Shown: one piece after another, positions 18,189 through 24,778 of the stretch | Layout: each line of letters starts with the position of its first letter | Position numbering within the stretch: the first letter of the stretch is position 1 | From: Acidiferrobacteraceae bacterium | GTDB taxonomy: Bacteria; Pseudomonadota; Gammaproteobacteria; Acidiferrobacterales; Sulfurifustaceae | Assembly (NCBI GenBank): GCA_021323795.1 | Contig: JAJPKH010000185.1 | Coordinates: 1 to 41,841 of the forward strand | Length of the DNA: 41,841 bases | Direction: 5' to 3' | Translations under genes and position numbers: made by a program | The notes under the pieces: generated by a model | What the model saw: only the letters and a program-made list of their open reading frames with translations | What the model was told of the DNA's origin: nothing | Database searches by the model: none

Positions 18189-18228
18189 CGGTTACTTAAT
18201 GGTAACCAAAATGTAATATTAATGGTAT
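18189..18228 (+). promoter_or_regulatory. 11-bp periodic operator upstream of phoB (likely PhoB sites)
   Basis: Four 7-bp units at 11-bp spacing are separated by AT-rich 4-bp linkers: CGGTTAC (18189), TGGTAAC (18200), ATGTAAT (18211) and ATGGTAT (18222), with linkers TTAA, CAAA and ATTA. This is the geometry of PhoB direct repeats (consensus CTGTCAT plus 4 bp). Individual units match the consensus at only 3-5 of 7 positions. TATGAA at 18226-18231 may be the -10 box. The same DNA holds a perfect palindrome, GGTTAC (18190-18195) with GTAACC (18202-18207). Autoregulation of phoBR is inferred. Confidence 0.6.
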
Positions 18229-18264
18229 GAAATGTTCGCAATAGCGACACCCTTGCGAGCGTCC

Positions 18265-18963
18265 ATGCAGAACTCCCGCGGAAAAGTATTGATCGTAGAC
18301 GACGAAGCGGCGATCCGGCAGATGATCTGCCTCGCCGTGACCCGGGCCGGCTACGCATGTCTGGAAGCGGCCGATGCCGGCGAAGCGCAGGCACGCATCA
18401 TCAACGATACGCCGGATGTCGTGCTGCTCGATTGGATGCTGCCCGGCGTCAGCGGCGTCGAATACGCGCGGCGATTGCGCCGGGAGAAACTCACGCAGCA
18501 TCTGCCGATTATCATGCTGACGGCGCGCACCGAGGAGGAGGACAAAGTGCGCGGCCTCGAGAGCGGCGCCGATGATTACATCACCAAGCCTTTCTCCACG
18601 CGCGAGCTGCTGGCGCGGATTAACGCCATATTGCGCCGCCACGCTCCGCTCGTCGCCGACGTGCCGGTCGAGGCGGAGGGCTTGGTTCTTGATCCGGCCA
18701 CCCATCGCGTAAGCGCCAACGGGCAAAGCCTCGCGTTGGGCCCGACCGAATTCCGGCTGCTGCATTTCTTCATGACGTATCCTGAACGCGTGCACACGCG
18801 CGAGCGCTTACTGAACGGCGTGTGGGGCGACAACGTATACGTCGAGGAGCGCACCGTCGATGTGCACATACGCCGCCTGCGCAAGGCGCTCACGCCGAGC
18901 GCCCACGACCGGCTCATCCAGACGGTGCGCGGCGCCGGATACCGCTTCTCGGCGCAAGGCTGA
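18265..18963 (+). CDS. phoB: phosphate regulon response regulator PhoB
   Basis: A 232-residue OmpR/PhoB-family regulator. The receiver domain has the acidic pair Asp12-Asp13, phosphoacceptor Asp56 in LLDWMLPG, Thr86 and Lys108 (YITKPFS). The winged-helix domain ends in RTVDVHIRRLRKAL and IQTVRGAGYRFS. Phosphorylated PhoB binds Pho boxes and turns on phosphate-starvation genes. The ATG at 18265 gives the normal family N-terminus; the upstream in-frame ATG at 18232 lies at or before the predicted transcription start. phoR follows after 13 bp, and a Pho box sits before pstS downstream, so the assignment as PhoB rather than a paralogue is firm. Confidence 0.95.
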   Translation: MQNSRGKVLIVDDEAAIRQMICLAVTRAGYACLEAADAGEAQARIINDTPDVVLLDWMLPGVSGVEYARRLRREKLTQHLPIIMLTARTEEEDKVRGLESGADDYITKPFSTRELLARINAILRRHAPLVADVPVEAEGLVLDPATHRVSANGQSLALGPTEFRLLHFFMTYPERVHTRERLLNGVWGDNVYVEERTVDVHIRRLRKALTPSAHDRLIQTVRGAGYRFSAQG

Positions 18964-18976
18964 GAGCAGCGCGCAA

Positions 18977-20311
18977 ATGCGACAAACTCTGTGGCGTGAA
19001 ATCTGGGTCCTTGCCGGCCTCGTCGCCGTCTGCTTCACGCTCGGCACGCTGACGCGCCATCCCTTCTTCTTCACGGCCGTCGCCCTCGGCGGGTACATCG
19101 CGCTGCAACTCTGGCGGCTTCATCAGCTGCACAAATGGTTGCTTTCCGACAAGCGCGGCGAAGTCCCGGATGCCTCCGGTCCCTGGGGCGATGTGTTCCA
19201 CGCCGTGCACAAGCTCGTGCGTCAAAATGCGCGCCGTACCGACGAGCTGACGGACGCGCTCACCCGCTTCCAAAGCGCCGCCGCGGCGATGCCAGACGCC
19301 GTCGTGTTCCTCTCCGAGCACGAGGAAATCGAATGGGCGAATCCTTCCGCCGCCACCCTGCTGGGGGTCGATTTTCCTCGCGACCGCGGCATGCGCTTAG
19401 CCAATCTCCTGCGCGACCCCGATTTTACGCGCTACCTCTATCGCGCGGATTTCTCGGAACCGCTCGAAATGGATTCTCCGGCCAGTCCCCATCTTATGGT
19501 TTCGCTGCAGATAGTCCCGTTCGGCGCCCGGCTTAAACTGATCCTCGCGCGCGACATCACGCGATTGCAGCGCCTCGAACAGATGCGTCGCACCTTCGTG
19601 GCAAACGTGTCGCATGAGCTGCGCACGCCGGTCACGGTGCTGAGCGGCTACATCGAGACGTTGCAAGATATCGAACAGATCCGGCCGGAAGAATTGAAAA
19701 AACACCTCGCCACCATGCATGAGCAGGCGCTGCGCATGCAGCGTCTCGTGGACGACTTACTTATGCTGTCCCGGCTGGAAACCGCGCCGCGACCGAAAGA
19801 AGAGATCATCGACGTGCCGGCTCTGCTTGCCGGCCTCAAGGAGCAGGCCGAGATATTGAGCGGCGAGGCGCGTCATCACATCACGCTCGACGCGCAGCCG
19901 GGTTTGACGCTGCTCGGCAGCCGCGAGGAACTGCATAGCGCGTTCATGAATCTCATTAACAATGCCGTGCGCTACACCCCTGCGGCGGGGAATATTGCGC
20001 TCCGCTGGTTCGCGGAGAACGAAGCCGCGAAGTTTTCCGTCGCCGATACGGGGGAAGGTATTGCCGCGGAGCATATTCCCCGCCTGACCGAACGCTTTTA
20101 TCGCGTGGATACCGCGCGCTCGCGCGCCTCGGGCGGAACTGGATTGGGGTTGTCGATCGTCAAGCACGTCCTGTTGCGCCATAACGCCCATCTGGAGGTA
20201 CAAAGCGAGATCGGGCACGGCAGCACGTTCACGTGTGTATTTCCGGCGAACCGGGCGGTCAAGAATGCCGCCGCCCACAATGCCGAAGTGCTACTGACAG
20301 CTGGGATCTGA
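18977..20311 (+). CDS. phoR: phosphate regulon sensor histidine kinase PhoR
   Basis: A 444-residue membrane kinase. Two hydrophobic segments near residues 9-24 and 29-46 are followed by a short linker, a PAS domain (about 95-195; AMPDAVVFLSEHEEIEWANPS), a HisKA domain with phosphoacceptor His213 in VSHELRTPVTVLSGY, and the ATPase domain with NNAVRYTP, DTGEGIAAEHIPRLTERFYR and GGTGLGLSIVKH. There is no periplasmic sensor domain, as expected for PhoR, which reads phosphate status through PstSCAB and PhoU. It follows phoB closely. What comes next is not pstS, as is common, but a 333-bp gap and an atypical three-gene block. Confidence 0.95.
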   Translation: MRQTLWREIWVLAGLVAVCFTLGTLTRHPFFFTAVALGGYIALQLWRLHQLHKWLLSDKRGEVPDASGPWGDVFHAVHKLVRQNARRTDELTDALTRFQSAAAAMPDAVVFLSEHEEIEWANPSAATLLGVDFPRDRGMRLANLLRDPDFTRYLYRADFSEPLEMDSPASPHLMVSLQIVPFGARLKLILARDITRLQRLEQMRRTFVANVSHELRTPVTVLSGYIETLQDIEQIRPEELKKHLATMHEQALRMQRLVDDLLMLSRLETAPRPKEEIIDVPALLAGLKEQAEILSGEARHHITLDAQPGLTLLGSREELHSAFMNLINNAVRYTPAAGNIALRWFAENEAAKFSVADTGEGIAAEHIPRLTERFYRVDTARSRASGGTGLGLSIVKHVLLRHNAHLEVQSEIGHGSTFTCVFPANRAVKNAAAHNAEVLLTAGI

Positions 20312-20644
20312 GGTTGGGGTCAAATCGAAGTTGATATGCGAACCGCTTCAAGCTATTGAGGTTTCCGCATCTACGGGTGATCCGCAAAACCTTGACACTA
20401 TTTGACGACAATAGTGGCTAATTTCGCCAATATACGCCGGCGCGCCGCCCCTCAGCCGCTAAGGTAAAACCCCCGCTTAAAGCGTTTTTCTGCCGATACG
20501 ACTGGCAAGTCGCCGCACTCATCATATTTTTAAATAACCCCAAATGAACCGTTCGGTGGGGCTTGGCCGGGCTCGCTGAGTCAGGAATGGAATCCTTCCA
20601 TCTTCTGGTCCACCCGGTTCATCGGCTAATCAGGAGAGATAGCT
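20312..20644. other. 333-bp non-coding gap upstream of the ketosynthase gene
   Basis: No gene is supported here. The gap holds a TTGACA hexamer (20392-20397), an overlapping perfect palindrome (20396-20416), a possible -10 GCTAAT at 20417-20422 with a long 19-nt spacer, and the ribosome site AGGAGA just before the ketosynthase ATG. A short CGCT-TAA-AGCG hairpin followed by five T lies near 20474-20489 and could be a weak terminator or attenuator. GC content looks lower than in phoR. I see no Pho-box-like repeat. Confidence 0.5.
20396..20416. promoter_or_regulatory. perfect palindromic operator candidate before the ketosynthase gene
   Basis: CACTATT (20396-20402) and AATAGTG (20410-20416) are perfect 7-bp inverted arms around a 7-nt centre. 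The palindrome overlaps the end of a TTGACA -35 candidate and fills the spacer region, a typical place for a repressor site. A dimeric regulator is implied; which protein binds is unknown, though the Fis-type protein of the same module is one candidate. Confidence 0.5.
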
Positions 20645-21682
20645 ATGTACGTTTACACTCAAGGGCATTCCAGAATAAAGAGCACGGGCATCTATTTGCC
20701 CGAGGAACGCGTGACGACCCAAACGCTCATGCGTGAGATCGATTCTGAAAACCGTTTTGGTGTTTCTCACGACTGGCTTCAACGCGTCACGGGAATAAAA
20801 GAAAAGCGGGTTACACCGCCGAACGTCCTGCCATCCGACATGGCGGTGACAGCGGCGAAAGAGGCGATGGACCGCGCGAAAATAACCGCGCGGGAAATTG
20901 ATGCGATCATTTACACCGGTTTGACCCGAGACTACTTGGAACCCGCCACCGCTCACATTGTGCAGGCGAAGCTAGGTGCGTCACGAGCCATGGTGTTTGA
21001 CATAAGTAACGCGTGCCACGGTTTCATGAATGGCATCCACGTGATGGACGCGCTAATCGCGACAGGCCAGGTACATAACGGGCTCGTGGTCACGGGCGAA
21101 CAGGGCAGCTTGTTCACTCGCCAAGCCATCGACGCCTTAAAAAATACCACAGAGCGCGTGCAGCTCACGGCGTTAGCTGCAAATCTTACGGTCGGCGACG
21201 CCGGCGCGGCGATGATCATAGGTCCCAAGACTGTCCCCGACTACGGATTTAAAGCTTTTATGCTGCAATCTCAGGGGCAACATGCCGGCCTCTGCACCGT
21301 GGGAGGACCGTTGACGCAAGGCCCGGCGCTGACCGACATGCCTGCCATTATGGCCGAAGGAGCAAAACTGATACCTAAGATGTTCCATGAATTCCTTTAT
21401 AAGCGGTTGAGATGGCGGGTTGAGGAATTGGCCAAGTGTCTGATTCACCAAGTCGGCACCGGAGCCCTCTTCAAGATCCATAAACTGGCGGGGGTACCGC
21501 CGAGCATTATGCCTAAAACCGTTGATGTCCTCGGAAACCTGATCACTGCCAACATTCCCCTGAACATCCATTACTGCGTGGTTGAGCAAGAACTTAGAGC
21601 TGGAGACAAGATTTACCTGTCAGGCAGCGGCAGCGGCATCAGCCTGAGTCAAGCCGGAGTAATCTGGGACGCCGCCGCTTAA
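20645..21682 (+). CDS. KAS III-like ketosynthase (FabH/thiolase superfamily), stand-alone
   Basis: A 345-residue condensing enzyme. Both thiolase-fold halves are present and the FabH-type catalytic triad is complete: Cys124 in DISNACHGFMNG, His268 in LIHQVGTGALF and Asn298 in VLGNLITANIP. GDAGAAMIIG matches the FabH GDGAGA region. Family knowledge: such enzymes condense an acyl-CoA or acyl-ACP with a malonyl or second acyl unit, in fatty-acid initiation or in making small signals and lipids (DarB, PpyS and OleA are examples). It does not sit with fabD, fabG or acpP, so a role in primary fatty-acid synthesis is unlikely. AGGAGA precedes the ATG by 7 nt. GC in counted 60-base lines is 48-57%, lower than the neighbours. 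A sensor gene and a Fis-type gene follow in the same direction. Confidence 0.85.
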   Translation: MYVYTQGHSRIKSTGIYLPEERVTTQTLMREIDSENRFGVSHDWLQRVTGIKEKRVTPPNVLPSDMAVTAAKEAMDRAKITAREIDAIIYTGLTRDYLEPATAHIVQAKLGASRAMVFDISNACHGFMNGIHVMDALIATGQVHNGLVVTGEQGSLFTRQAIDALKNTTERVQLTALAANLTVGDAGAAMIIGPKTVPDYGFKAFMLQSQGQHAGLCTVGGPLTQGPALTDMPAIMAEGAKLIPKMFHEFLYKRLRWRVEELAKCLIHQVGTGALFKIHKLAGVPPSIMPKTVDVLGNLITANIPLNIHYCVVEQELRAGDKIYLSGSGSGISLSQAGVIWDAAA

Positions 21683-21712
21683 GCGGATCGGAGGGAGTAG
21701 CGGGGAAGCTGG

Positions 21713-21745
21713 ATTACCGTGGCGTTTGATCGCAAAGTCGGTAAT
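21713..21745 (+). promoter_or_regulatory. nested inverted repeat between ketosynthase and 7TM sensor genes
   Basis: ATTACCG (21713-21719) and CGGTAAT (21739-21745) are perfect inverted arms. Inside them TTTG and CAAA pair again around ATCG. The RNA could fold into a hairpin with an internal bulge, or the DNA could be an operator for the sensor gene. No T-run follows, so a terminator is unlikely. Confidence 0.4.
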
Positions 21746-21790
21746 ATTAGCGTCATACGGCATTTCGGTTCCTGAAGGGAGGAGACAAGG

Positions 21791-21820
21791 ATGGACAAGC
21801 AGGAACAGGTAGCGTTATGA
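21791..21820 (+). CDS. possible 9-codon leader peptide coupled to the 7TM sensor gene
   Basis: A very strong ribosome site (GGAGGAGACAAGG) precedes an ATG at 21791 that opens a tiny frame encoding MDKQEQVAL. Its TGA overlaps the ATG of the 7TM sensor gene (ATGA at 21817-21820). The sensor's own ATG has only a distant AGGA at 21801. Translation through the leader could therefore load ribosomes on the sensor gene. It may equally be chance; there is no evidence that the peptide itself matters. Confidence 0.35.
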   Translation: MDKQEQVAL

Positions 21821-23199
21821 CATTCACGCCCTACGCGCTCCCCGCAATCATAGCCCTGCTGGCGAAGGCCGGCATGTATTTCTATGCCCGCTACTCGAAG
21901 GTCCATAACCTTCAAACGCAACTTTACCTTTTGCTGCTTTTTAGCCTGTCGATTCAGAATATCGCCGAGATAACTTTTTTCACTCACCTTGCTGGGGAAC
22001 CAGGGGATCGGGCGAATCCACCCGGCGGAGACTTGTACTTTAGCGCCAGTATTTTCGCGGTAGCGTTCTTCCTTCATCTTGCGCTGGTGATGACTACCCG
22101 CTGGCGCGGGCGCCAGGGCAATATTCCCGTCTCCGCTATTATCCTGCTATACACACCTGTAGTAGTTCTGCAAGCGTTGCTCTGGCTCACTCCTTCGCTG
22201 GTCGCGGGCTTCGAGCGCATGAACTACACGTATACCAAGATTCCGGGACCTCTTTATTTCCTGTTTGAGTTCTATGTGGTGGGCTACTTATCCACCACCG
22301 TGGGCCTATTAATTTATGGGTCACATGCGCAGGTTACCGCCTTCCAACGTTTACAAAACAAACTGCTCTTGGTCGGCATCTTCCCTTTTGTGGCTCTCGT
22401 GATAGTCATCATCAGCCTGCAACGCTTTGGATTTCGAACGTTCAATACCACGGGGACTCTGCCGGTTACTATCACGTTCCTCCTCGCCGTTACCGCCTAC
22501 GCGATTCATCAATGCCGTTTGTTTGATATCGAATTCTTCATTCCCTGGTCGAAGGTCCGCAAACGCAAGACGCTCTTCTACAAACGGATTCAAGCGCTCA
22601 TCGCGGAAATCGCGGACATGAGCTCGGTGAACAAAATCGTTCAAGGGCTCTCGGAGACGCTGCATTGCCCGGTCGTGCTCATCGGCGGTCCGCGCCCCGC
22701 CATTGCCATGGCCGGCGAAGCCTTCGGCGTGGCGCGCTTCCCGCTCGAGGAATTGAAGAAGATCGATCACATCGTGGTGGCGAACGAAATCGCGGAAGCA
22801 AATCCGCATCGGTTTGCCTTGATGAAGCGCCACAAGGTGGCGGCCGTCGTGCCGTTTCATCCGCACAGCGAAGCGGCGGCGAGCTGGATGCTGCTTGGCG
22901 AGGCGTTCAGCGAGCACGTTTATACGCCGCTCGACTTCCGGGTGGTCGAATCCCTCTTCGATCGGCTTGCCGATCATTTCCTCGACAAGCAACTGCTGCT
23001 GCGCTCGCAATTGTCCGAAGCCCAGCGCGAGATGCAGTTGCTGCAAGAGCGCTTGGCGACGGCCTGGGAGCAGCTCGAGGCCGCGCGCCGGAAGCAGAAG
23101 ACCCTGGAGGAAGAGAATCACCGCCTGCGGCGCAAGGGAGCGCAACTATTACGCCACGAGTTGACCGATGTCGTGGTGCGGCTGACCGATAGGCAATGA
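21817..23199 (+). CDS. 7-TM / GAF / coiled-coil sensor protein without kinase domain
   Basis: A 460-residue protein. Seven hydrophobic segments occupy about residues 5-245 (starting YALPAIIALLAKAGMYFY and ending TFLLAVTAYAIHQCRLFD), as in the histidine-kinase N-terminal 7TM region. A GAF-like domain follows (about 265-390, with KVAAVVPFHPHSEAAASWML and YTPLDFRVVESLFDRLADHF). A strongly heptad-like coiled coil ends it (about 392-450). No HisKA or ATPase domain follows; instead the stop overlaps the start of a Fis-type gene. The membrane half is AT-richer than the GAF half, suggesting a mosaic origin. I infer that it senses a hydrophobic or intracellular ligand and signals by protein contact. 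Exact family is unknown to me. Confidence 0.75.
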   Translation: MTFTPYALPAIIALLAKAGMYFYARYSKVHNLQTQLYLLLLFSLSIQNIAEITFFTHLAGEPGDRANPPGGDLYFSASIFAVAFFLHLALVMTTRWRGRQGNIPVSAIILLYTPVVVLQALLWLTPSLVAGFERMNYTYTKIPGPLYFLFEFYVVGYLSTTVGLLIYGSHAQVTAFQRLQNKLLLVGIFPFVALVIVIISLQRFGFRTFNTTGTLPVTITFLLAVTAYAIHQCRLFDIEFFIPWSKVRKRKTLFYKRIQALIAEIADMSSVNKIVQGLSETLHCPVVLIGGPRPAIAMAGEAFGVARFPLEELKKIDHIVVANEIAEANPHRFALMKRHKVAAVVPFHPHSEAAASWMLLGEAFSEHVYTPLDFRVVESLFDRLADHFLDKQLLLRSQLSEAQREMQLLQERLATAWEQLEAARRKQKTLEEENHRLRRKGAQLLRHELTDVVVRLTDRQ

Positions 23200-23375
23200 C
23201 AGGCAACAAAACCTTGGACGATTACGGCGCGGAATTCGAAGCGCGTCTGCTGGAAAGAGTATTGCGGCATTGCGACGGCGACCGCGAACGAGCGGCGCAG
23301 ATGCTCGGCGTGACTTCTTATACGCTGCATCAGAAGCTCGCTCGCTACGGCTTGAAGAACAATAAGATCAAGTAA
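23196..23375 (+). CDS. small Fis-type helix-turn-helix protein
   Basis: A 59-residue protein with a Fis/NtrC-type C-terminal DNA-binding fold: EARLLERVLRHCDGDRERAAQMLGVTSYTLHQKLARYGL, of which the part RERAAQMLGV-TSYTLHQKL is the helix-turn-helix. This domain normally ends sigma-54 activators; here it stands alone without an AAA+ or receiver domain. The ATG at 23196 overlaps the sensor gene's TGA by 4 bp, so the two are translationally coupled and probably work together. I infer that it is the DNA-binding output of the module. The gene is followed by a strong terminator 70 bp on. Confidence 0.82.
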   Translation: MTGNKTLDDYGAEFEARLLERVLRHCDGDRERAAQMLGVTSYTLHQKLARYGLKNNKIK

Positions 23376-23445
23376 CGGCTCGATCGCCCGCTGACGTAAC
23401 TTGTAAACAAAAAAAGTAATAAAGTTTTTGTGTTCCTCAAAAACC

Positions 23446-23475
23446 AAGGCGCCGGTAGGCGCCTTTTCTTTTTTG
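23446..23475 (+). terminator. strong rho-independent terminator closing the ketosynthase-sensor-Fis block
   Basis: AAGGCGCC (23446-23453), loop GGTA and GGCGCCTT (23458-23465) form a perfect 8-bp stem, followed directly by a T-rich run TTTTCTTTTTT. It separates the module from the pst operon. AT-rich inverted repeats lie just before it (ACAAAAA at 23407-23413 with TTTTTGT at 23425-23431). Confidence 0.88.
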
Positions 23476-23550
23476 GCGACCTCGACGCCCCCGCAGTTCC
23501 AGCCGAACGCTTAGCGCGAAAGACGGTTTCGGAAATAAGCGCACCCGGAC

Positions 23551-23584
23551 TCGTCATAGAACTGTCACACTTCGCTGGGATAGT
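23551..23584 (+). promoter_or_regulatory. Pho box and -10 of the pst operon
   Basis: TCGTCAT-AGAA-CTGTCAC at 23551-23568 closely matches the PhoB consensus CTGTCAT-N4-CTGTCAT (two 7-bp repeats at 11-bp spacing, second repeat 6 of 7). Ten bases after it comes GATAGT (23579-23584), a 4-of-6 match to the -10 hexamer at the spacing typical of PhoB-dependent promoters, where the box replaces the -35. Confidence 0.85.
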
Positions 23585-23638
23585 GCGCGTGTGGGCATAC
23601 GAAGTTTTGGGTTAACCATTCAGAGAAAAGAGGCAAAA

Positions 23639-24679
23639 ATGACGACCAGGCGGATTTTTCTGCGCACGATCGCGGCGGTTGCCGCCGCCGGCTTGGCCAC
23701 CATGGCGGTGGCCGCCGATATCACCGGCGCCGGCGCCACTTTCCCTTACCCGATTTATGCAAAATGGGCCGACGCCTACAAGAAAGCGGCCGGTATCGGT
23801 CTTAATTATCAGTCCATCGGTTCGGGCGGCGGCATCAAGCAAATCACGGCCAAGACGGTCAATTTCGGCGCGTCGGATATGCCGCTTAAGGCAGAGGACC
23901 TGGACAAGAACGGGCTCGTACAGTTTCCCGCGATCATGGGTGGCGTCGTGCCCGTGTACAACCTGAAGAACATCAAACCGGGAGAGCTGCGGTTTACCGG
24001 AAAGATTCTCGCGGACATTTATTCAGGCAAGGTCAAAAAGTGGAACGATCCCGCCATCGCCGCTGTCAATCCGGGCCTGAAGCTACCGAACGAAGATATT
24101 TCCGTGGTACATCGCTCCGACGGTTCAGGCACGACATTTCTTTTCACCAATTACCTTTCCAAGGTGAGTCCCGAATGGAAGGAAAAGGTGGGCGAAGGAA
24201 CAGCCGTCAAATGGCCGACCGGAATCGGCGGCAAAGGCAACGAAGGCGTTTCCGCGTACATCAAGCAAATCAGCGGCACGATCGGCTACGTCGAGTACGC
24301 CTATGCCAAACAGAATAAGTCGTCCTACGGCTTAATGGAAAACCGCTCCCGCAAGTTCGTGGCGCCGAACGATGAGTCTTTCAAGGCAGCCGCGGCGGGA
24401 GCGGACTGGGCGAAGACGCCCGGCATGGCGGTTATATTGACGGATCAACCCGGGGCTTCCGCTTGGCCCATCACGGGCGCATCGTTTATCCTGATGCACA
24501 CGAAGCAGGACAAGCCCGAGAGCGCCCGCGAAGTCCTCAAATTTTTCGATTGGGCGTTTCAGAACGGCGACCAGATGGCGCTGGAACTCGACTACGTCCC
24601 AATACCGGACTCGGTCGTAAAGCTGATCCATGCCGCCTGGAAGAACATCACGGACACGTCCGGCAAGACCGTCTACTGA
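23639..24679 (+). CDS. pstS: periplasmic phosphate-binding protein PstS
   Basis: A 346-residue binding protein of the high-affinity phosphate ABC transporter. The signal peptide ends at AVA|AD, about residue 25. The ligand-site segments are ITGAGATFPYPIYAKW, GSGGGIKQITAKTVNFGASD and the phosphate loop HRSDGSGTTFLFTNYL, all well conserved. The ATG at 23639 has AGAGG upstream; a longer frame to 23591 has no signal peptide. It is the first gene of pstSCAB-phoU and lies behind a Pho box. A hairpin follows its stop. Confidence 0.97.
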   Translation: MTTRRIFLRTIAAVAAAGLATMAVAADITGAGATFPYPIYAKWADAYKKAAGIGLNYQSIGSGGGIKQITAKTVNFGASDMPLKAEDLDKNGLVQFPAIMGGVVPVYNLKNIKPGELRFTGKILADIYSGKVKKWNDPAIAAVNPGLKLPNEDISVVHRSDGSGTTFLFTNYLSKVSPEWKEKVGEGTAVKWPTGIGGKGNEGVSAYIKQISGTIGYVEYAYAKQNKSSYGLMENRSRKFVAPNDESFKAAAAGADWAKTPGMAVILTDQPGASAWPITGASFILMHTKQDKPESAREVLKFFDWAFQNGDQMALELDYVPIPDSVVKLIHAAWKNITDTSGKTVY

Positions 24680-24704
24680 TCATCGCCGGACACTGCGCAG
24701 GTAT

Positions 24705-24740
24705 AAGGGGGCACACGCTGCCCCCTTCCTGTTTTAGTTT
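24705..24740 (+). terminator. hairpin between pstS and pstC
   Basis: AAGGGGGCA (24705-24713), loop CACGC and TGCCCCCTT (24719-24727) form a perfect 9-bp stem followed by CCTGTTTTAGTTTT. In transporter operons such a hairpin usually lowers readthrough or protects the upstream message, so the binding protein is made in excess over the membrane parts. Confidence 0.75.
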
Positions 24741-24778
24741 TCAGGAGCGGGTACCGTAAACCGGCGATCGAGGAACCA

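Noticed and set aside
20392-20412. A Pho box before the ketosynthase gene, from the repeated TTGAC
   Set aside because: The repeats are 10 bp apart, not 11, and do not match CTGTCAT; the palindrome explains the region better.
20560-20590. Sigma-54 type -24/-12 promoter before the ketosynthase gene
   Set aside because: The GG and GC elements in TTGGCCGGGCTCGCT are 8 bp apart rather than the required 10.
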